Of a stretch of DNA of 64,000 nucleotides, positions 58,143 through 64,000 are shown piece after piece. The notes beneath the pieces are model-generated. The model had not been told where the DNA came from and ran no database searches. It saw only the letters and a program-made list of their open reading frames with translations. How positions within the stretch are numbered: position 1 is the stretch's first letter; each line of letters opens with the position of its first letter. Source of the DNA: Lycorma delicatula (lineage: Eukaryota > Arthropoda > Insecta > Hemiptera > Fulgoridae); NCBI RefSeq assembly GCF_047948215.1, contig NC_134456.1, forward strand, positions 12,115,730-12,179,729, read 5' to 3'. The position numbers and the translations under genes were made by a program.

Positions 58143-58332
58143 TTACTCTCGATGTCGAGAGTTTCGAATCCTAGTAAAGGCAATTATACTTTTATACAGA
58201 TTTGAATACTAGATCGTGGATACCGTTGTTCTTTGGTGGTTGGGTTTCCATTAACCTGACTACACTTCATTTACATCCTCATTCATCCTCATACCTTGCG
58301 GTGTTTCCGGAGGCTAAAAAGAAAGAACGATA
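58143..58332 (+). mobile_element. SINE-1, 5'-truncated and internally deleted, with duplication
   Basis: Begins near the B box (AGTTTCGAATCCTAGTAAAG), continues GATTTGAATACTAGATCGTG and GGTGGTTGGGTTTCCATTAA, then lacks the central inverted repeat (a jump from CATTAACC to TGACTACACTTCATTTACAT), and ends GTTTCCGGAGGCTAAAAAG. The flanks are CTTTAATGGGTAG (58130-58142) and CTTTAATGGGCAG (58333-58345), a 13-bp duplication with one mismatch. Confidence 0.87.
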
Positions 58333-58389
58333 CTTTAATGGGCAGCCCATTTTTTTAATTTTCTATTTCTCACTAATTTTGAAATGATT

Positions 58390-59200
58390 TTGTTTTAGTG
58401 TTTATTTAAGTCCTAAAATTTTTATTTAGTATTTCACTGCCTATAAGTTTTGTAAATTACATCAGAGCCATTTTTATCGGTATATTTGCATTACTTTTCA
58501 TACTTAAATATAAAAGATCTAGGAAAATTTCTATTAGATCAATATAAAAAAACTCGTACACAAACATGCGCGCATATACACACACTAACACTTAAAACGG
58601 TGATTCATTAAGAATGTAGCAAACTTTCAGATGTTCTACAATCTAAAAATAAACAAGAATTTTCACGTAAATATAGATTCGTAAAACCTTTCGTTAGCGA
58701 ATGTCGGCTGGCGAAATATTTTATTCGGATTTCAGCGCTTTGTGTAAAATTAAGCCAGACTGTAATTCTTGGGATCCAAATTAAGGGGTAAATTTAATAT
58801 TTTTTTTATGAAATCTTATTTGAAAAATTGAAAAAATTAGGTCCCCGTAGTGTATTTTTAATAGTTTTCAAGAAATCTAGGATGAAGGAAAAAATATTGG
58901 GGGCCGAAAAGCACAATATTTTATGTTTGGCGTAAAATAACTTTGTTAAATGGGTAATAAACACAAAGGGTTTGTAAAAAAAATTTATTTTGAGTAAATT
59001 CGTAAGTTTAGTCTTATCTGAAAAAACTCTACAGAAACTAAATACAAATTTCGAAGTTCATTGAAAGCAAAACACATCAAATTGTAGCAGATTTTAACTA
59101 GGTAGTAAACGAAATAAAATATTCAATATTACAAAACAAAAGAAAGAAATAATTTATAGAAATACAAAATACAAACAATAACACCGACTTACAAATAGCT
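58390..59200. other. Unannotated stretch
   Basis: A block at 58600-58960 (TTCGTTAGCGAATGTCGGCT, TTAGGTCCCCGTAGTGTATT, ATTGGGGGCCGAAAAGCAC) looks like an old repeat, possibly the flank of the transposase remnant that follows. No gene recognised. Confidence 0.4.
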
Positions 59201-59229
59201 AAATTAAAGAGTGAACATTTCTTTTGCCA

Positions 59230-59575
59230 CAGTGGATACAGAATACTACACAACAAGCAATGTTTTGGTGGCTTTCCGTATTTAAATAAGGTTGTTTTGT
59301 ATTAGTTCCAACAAATTATTCTTCAAAAAAATGAAATATAAATCCCCAATAAACACTATTATTAAAAATAAATGGTCCTAATATTTTTTGGTATATAATA
59401 CCGGACCAAACGTCTACATGAAATCTGTATCGGCACCCAGTTTCGACGGTGGCCGGGTGGATTTTTCTGACTCCATATGAAACTTTTTTTTTTTATATTA
59501 AAAATTCCACTTTGATTAAATGTGAATTCATCGGAAAATAAAGTAGAAATGTTGTATAATAACTTTGCTTTCAAT
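59230..59575 (-). pseudogene. Tc1-like transposase DDE fragment
   Basis: Minus strand: LFSDEFTFNQSGIFNIKKKS carries the FSDE Asp motif, followed in shifted frames by a decayed MESEKSTRPPSKLGAD region, FGPVLY, IGDLYFIFLKNNLLELIQNN. The order FSDE...SxxxP...L-x-FL-x-NLLELI matches insect Tc1/IS630-type transposases, but the copy is badly broken. It is a different lineage from the one at 21150-22110. Confidence 0.5.
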
Positions 59576-59579
59576 CGTT

Positions 59580-61010
59580 TCTTCTTTAATTTATACTGTT
59601 CAATTTATTAAAATTTTATAAATATATAAATAACGTGATAAATATTAAACAGTAAAAAATTTTATCTGATTTTATTTTATCTCAGAAAGAATAATGATAT
59701 TTATTTTACATCTAAAAAAAAAAAAGAATTTTGTTAAATAAATATTTCATTTAATCTACTGCTATCATTGAAAGAAATCACTGATCAATTCAAAGAAGAA
59801 AATTCAGTTTAGTTTGTGATGAAGAAGAATGAAATCATATTACCATTGATGTCATTTATTTTCAATACAAAAAAAAATCTAGCATCTGAATATTTTTATT
59901 AAATATTAAATTACAAATTATTTATATATTTATTTATACTGACTTGAAAAATATATTGTGAGGTATTATCAACGTATCCCCCTATGAATGATGGTGTGAG
60001 GGCAAAATACACAACCAATTGATTCTTTGCATAGTTTAATTATATTTTTTTTAGAATACTATTTTATGAATAAATCCAAACTAGCAAAATACATAAATTC
60101 TCTGTATAATTTTCCTCTACATAAAAATATTCTATTTTTTGTTCTGCATTTTACAATAAATGTAAAATTATAGACAATTAAAAAATATTCGTCGATTTAA
60201 AAAGCAAATTAGGATTCAGTCATTTGCTCTTGATTTCAAACTTACGACATGAAATCCGGCTATATATTTATTACTATAATATTATCATAATGATAATATT
60301 TAGAGTTTAAAAACCATTTCCAAAAAATATATGATTGGTGATAAAGTAATTTTTCCAAGATAAATTTAAACTCTTTTTTACAAAATTGTTGGAAACTAAT
60401 CTACTGTTTTAATTCCTGATTAAAAATATCCCAATCTCTCTAAGGTTTGTAGGTTGTAGGTAGGATGGTTCCTCCTCATTGCAGGAGCCTTTAAGCTATT
60501 CTTTGAGTAGGGGATTGTCTGTTTCTTCTGACTATTCTTTATGCGAGATTCCGTTTTATCTTTCTTGCCATCCAACCCCTTTTCCTTCCTTTCAATCCTC
60601 TCTTACCAATTTTGTATTTTGCGAAAATGTCAATCGAACGATCGATAAGCTTAACTAAAGATGAAAGGATCTATGGCGCGGTATGTTGTTTATATGATTT
60701 AATGGGACGATGATCATGGATTTATCTTGTTACTTTTCTGTCGGGTGCATAATAATCTTAGTAGCTTAAGTGCCTTTTGGATGAAGCCATTTAATTATTC
60801 TTAAAATGCAATACAACGAAAGAAAAAATATATAGAAAAAGGGAGTTAATAAAAAAGATTTAAATTCTATTAATCTTTTAGCTAATAGTCATAACCGCTG
60901 TCAAAAAAATCTAAAAAGTTTTATTTATTATGTGTTTAATTTTACTATTCATTTAGTAACTACATTCTACTATTAATAAAAGAAAAATATGTATATATAC
61001 ATGTGAGCTG
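59580..61010. other. AT-rich unannotated stretch
   Basis: No gene recognised. At 60440-60640 a less AT-rich block (GTAGGATGGTTCCTCCTCAT, TGCAGGAGCC) contains a small hairpin and may be a repeat fragment. Confidence 0.4.
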
Positions 61011-61012
61011 GC

Positions 61013-61014
<2 letters not shown>

Positions 61015-61104
<90 letters not shown>

Positions 61105-61356
61105 GTGTGCATGTGTACGTGTATATGTGTGTATGTGTGCATGTATATGTGTGTATGTGTGCATGTATATGTGTGTATGTGTGCATGTATATGTGTATAT
61201 GTGTGCATGTGTGGTGTGTGTGTGTGTGTGTGCATGTATATATGTGTGTGTATGTGCATGTGTGTGGGTGTGGGCGTGGGTGCGTGTGTGCATGTGGGTA
61301 TGTGTATGCGTGCGTGGATGTGGGTGTGTGTGTGGGTGTGTTTGTGTGGTTGTGTC

Positions 61357-61419
<63 letters not shown>
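61015..61419. repeat. 405-bp TG-rich micro/minisatellite
   Basis: Pure (GT)n ends (61015-61094 and 61359-61418) enclose a higher-order section with a 20-22-bp unit around ATGTATATGTGTGTATGTGTGC repeated about four times (61120-61210), then G-rich GTGGGTGT variants. All reading frames on both strands (TH, CV repeats) are artefacts of the repeat. Confidence 0.97.
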
Positions 61420-61423
<4 letters not shown>

Positions 61424-61851
61424 ATAAGCATCCATACCAGACATATTTGATAGGCTGAGGCGTGAAGTGGTTTCCAGTTTCCTTCTTTAATAACTGGAAT
61501 ATATTGTTACTAATCGCTCCTTCAAGCCCGTTAAAATGTAAGTAAGTAACATTGAATCCTACATATGACATCAACACTGTGATAGCTACCGAGACTGGGT
61601 GTAAAATGAAAATCATATTATCAGAGAAAGTAACTCTTATTAGTGTTAGTCGAACCTCGATTTTTTTAAATATGCCAATCTACATACACTGCTTCGAATC
61701 GAAGCATCGAAAAATTCTATTTTCGATGAGGATACAAAAATTTTTTTTTAAAAAAGACCTATTTGTTAGTTATTTTCATTTGCAAAATCTATCCACTTAA
61801 TGCGCAATATTCTCGTACTGGTTCGGCAAAGTTAAAAAGTTAAAAATGTTA

Positions 61852-61854
<3 letters not shown>

Positions 61855-61882
<28 letters not shown>
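61855..61882. repeat. Short (TA)n tract
   Basis: About 14 TA units. Confidence 0.95.
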
Positions 61883-61889
61883 TGATGAA

Positions 61890-63095
61890 TATAATCAATT
61901 ATTAACTTTTTTTTCTAAAATCATCTACAAATTAAGAGTGAAATTATTATTATAAAAAGTATGTTTCATTTGTAGAAATAAAGTATGGTTATATATTGTC
62001 TGAGGTATTACATTAGTAAATCTTAAAACTAGAGAGACAGCAGCCTTGAGTGTTCCCTAAAGGTTACATCGAACCTAAAGTATACTCATTCTTTGTATAT
62101 ATTGTATTAAGGTAAAATACCATTATGATGGAAGCTGGTAAAGGCTTTTACGCTGTGTGATATAAATAGTTTATGAAGGAGGCGTAGTCGCGCTTCGTTT
62201 TCATAAATTTCTATATAATACAATTTAACGATACCTCTTTACTCCGTGAAACATATAACTGAACAAAGGAGTAAATTTGTCAATACATCTTATCATCGAT
62301 GTGTATTCACGAGACTACTTTTCTTTTACGAGCAAAATGTTTTATTTAAAAAATCTAATCACGTTTAAAATTCCATTAGTACTGTATTCTCTACACAAGA
62401 TACAAAGATGTTTGAGTAAATTACGTAAAAATGAGAGAGAAAAAGAGAGAGATTTTGAGTTAGTAGTTAGTAAATCAAACTGTAACCAGATGGTGACGTT
62501 TAGTGACCTCGTTCGATTAATATATGCTTCTAATACACAACTGTTACGTAACGACATGGTATTACATCGAGATTATTCTGTAGTTATGTACTCAAAATGC
62601 AATTCACATATGTTAAGTACAAAATTGATAAATACGCTTTTAAACAGTCTAAGCAGACTTACAATAATAATATTACATCATAAATACATAAATATCTTAT
62701 TAATGTTATAAATAACATATTCCAACATCATAAAAATTACATAAAAACGTGTTGTTTTCATGCTTTCACGTAATTATTGTCATGATTCATTTTATCTTCT
62801 TACTAAAAACAATTGTACTGGTTAATCAAACTGGGCATTGCTTCAGTATCGTTTATTGTGAATATTTAATAAACATAAAAGTAAAGGATTAAATTTATAG
62901 GCTTATATATTACAAGTGATTACCAAAATCAAAGAATTCAGAATATATTTTAAATTAAATTTTTATACAAAATAAAATATAATTAATACATTAACTCGAT
63001 TATTCCTAGGTTTTTTATTCCAAGAAGAGAAACAGGATATTCTCCCACATTTGCCTCGTAGGATAAAGGAAATTTGGGAAAATCCTTGACCAGAA
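61890..63095. other. Unannotated stretch with a long AT-biased open frame
   Basis: Contains an open frame of 144 codons at 62277-62711 that I do not recognise. It has mixed composition (KNEREKERDFELVV, FSDLVRLIYASNTQLL) but no splice context, motif or family, and a minus-strand open frame overlaps it. Treated as unsupported. Confidence 0.4.
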
Positions 63096-63097
63096 AA

Positions 63098-63262
63098 GGA
63101 TTTTTTTTCTTTAGGCTTTATGATATTGCCACATAAGTTTGAACTTTGCGCATGGAATACGGCAATGAAATTTTTATAGCGTATGAAAAATGCCTTACCT
63201 GACCGAGTTTCAAACCCGGGACCTCAGGTGAAAGGCCGAGACTCTACCACTCTCCTACGGAA
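63098..63262 (-). mobile_element. SINE-2 copy
   Basis: Minus strand: TCCGTAGGAGAGTGGTAGAG (A box region), CGGCCTTTCACCTGAGG, B-box region CCCGGGTTTGAAACTCGGTC, body AAGGCATTTTTCATACGC and GCGCAAAGTTCAAACTTATG, with T-run at 63098-63112 as the tail complement. Confidence 0.78.
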
Positions 63263-63433
63263 ATAAGCAAAATACAAAATTAAAAAATAATTGTTTATAC
63301 TTCACATTAATACATTGACATTAATTATATGAAATAATATTGAAGCACCTCTATTTGAAAGTGAAATTCACAGGAATATTTTATAATTATTAAAAAATTA
63401 AATCCTCTAACTATTCCTAGTGTGTACATTGCA

Positions 63434-63712
63434 CCCATCGGGTTGGTCTAGTGGTGAAGTCATTATCGCAAACTAGCTAATTACAAAGTCCAGAGTTCTA
63501 AGGTTTAAATCCTAGTAAAGACACATTTATATGGATTTTAATACTAGATCGTGGATATCGGTGTTCTTTGGTGGTTGGCTTTCAATTAACCACACATCTG
63601 AGGAGTAGTCGGACCTGAGACTGAACAACACTGCACTTCATTTACATTCATACATATATCATCCTCTGAAATAATATTTTACGGTAGTTCCGGAGGCTAA
63701 ACAGAAAAAGAA
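63434..63712 (+). mobile_element. SINE-1, complete copy with target-site duplication
   Basis: Head CGGGTTGGTCTAGTGGTGAA with A box, B-box position GGTTTAAATCC, body ATACTAGATCGTGGATATCG and TTTGGTGGTTGGCTTTCAAT, central repeat CTGAGGAGTAGTCGGACCTG, 3' end TTCCGGAGGCTAAACAGAAA. The flanks are AGTGTGTACATTGCA (63419-63433) and AGTGTGTACGTTACA (63713-63727), 13 of 15 identical. Confidence 0.9.
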
Positions 63713-63757
63713 AGTGTGTACGTTACAATGCGTTCAACTAATGAACAATAAGCAACC

Positions 63758-63816
63758 AATAGCCCAATGATATGAAAATGATATGTATGAGACGTAAATG
63801 AGATGTGGTCTCAGCC
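63758..63816 (-). repeat. SINE-1 variant 3' end fragment
   Basis: AGCCCAATGATATGAAAATG and GAGACGTAAATGAGATG match the variant 3' end seen at 35739 and 45020; only about 60 bp remain, ending at GTCTCAGCCTG near the central inverted repeat. Confidence 0.65.
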
Positions 63817-63883
63817 TGATTATTTTCTTAAATACTTCAATGATAATTAAATAAATATTAAAATGTTAATGGAATTAATGATA

Positions 63884-64000
63884 TATATATTTAAGAGAAG
63901 ATTATAATAAGAATTTAAGAGAGCATTAAAAGATTTAAATGGCAGAAAGGCTACCGGAATAGACTGAATACGTATAGAATTACTGCGCAGTGCAGGTGAG
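63884..64000 (+). mobile_element. LINE (family L-A), start of RT, cut by window edge
   Basis: EFKRALKDLNGRKATGID, a stop, then IRIELLRSAGE align with residues 134-162 of the reverse transcriptase piece at 40554-41417. The copy is 5'-truncated here and continues beyond base 64000; an in-frame stop already inactivates it. Confidence 0.85.

Noticed and set aside
60953..61616. Several overlapping 130-220-residue reading frames on both strands (TH- and CV-rich)
   Set aside because: They are translations of the TG microsatellite; both strands and all frames are open because of the repeat.
62277..62711. 144-codon open frame on the + strand
   Set aside because: No motif, no splice signals examined convincingly, AT-biased, and overlapped by an open frame on the other strand. 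Chance cannot be excluded.

Overview
The window is AT-rich, intron-bearing animal DNA, almost certainly from an insect with a large, repeat-choked genome. A hemipteran-type genome would fit, but that is a guess. The evidence is one spliced exon of a rdgC/PPEF-type protein phosphatase, many insect-style non-LTR retrotransposon, hAT, Tc1/mariner-like and Helitron remnants, two tRNA-derived SINE families with pol III boxes, and long microsatellites. No prokaryotic operons, rRNA genes or CRISPR arrays are seen. I recognise only one host protein-coding exon (3320-3575, + strand); the remaining 60 kb looks like one or more giant introns or intergenic DNA made of repeats.

Layout. 0-6 kb: SINEs, including a SINE nested in a SINE, a 443-bp foldback element, the rdgC exon, a truncated LINE and a dead hAT transposase. 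6-13 kb: a compact Helitron with its 3' hairpin, a TIR repeat family ending ACTTCCTTGTACG, a decayed jockey-type LINE and AT microsatellites. 14-17 kb: a head-to-tail pair of a long dispersed repeat with small insertions. 18-22 kb: more TIR repeats, a complete SINE with target-site duplication and a decayed Tc1/mariner-like transposase. 26-30 kb: SINE pieces, a CA-microsatellite element and a 1-kb LINE copy with target-site duplication. 31-37 kb: a 2.2-kb putative Helitron, a LINE inserted in a SINE, and a purine-rich Helitron-like copy. 38-43 kb: a third copy of the long repeat, a pseudogene of an uncharacterised arthropod protein, the longest LINE reverse transcriptase piece, inverted TIR repeats and a palindromic element. 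45-47 kb: a multi-layer SINE mosaic holding an R1-clade LINE. 49-54 kb: two further LINE C-terminal remnants, a 128-bp CT tract and a SINE. 54-64 kb: hairpins, a Tc1-like fragment, a 400-bp TG-rich tract, two SINEs and the edge of another LINE.

Most interesting: the SINE family (called SINE-1 here) has a central inverted repeat, CTCAGG-N9-CCTGAG around GGTCGACC, and four separate retroelement insertions in this one window fall inside that short stretch of four SINE-1 copies. Two of them, one SINE and one R1-clade LINE, end at exactly the same base after GGTCGACC. Because R1-clade elements are often target-specific, this suggests a retrotransposon that uses a SINE as its landing pad. How the elements interact is inference; the junctions and duplications are read directly from the sequence.
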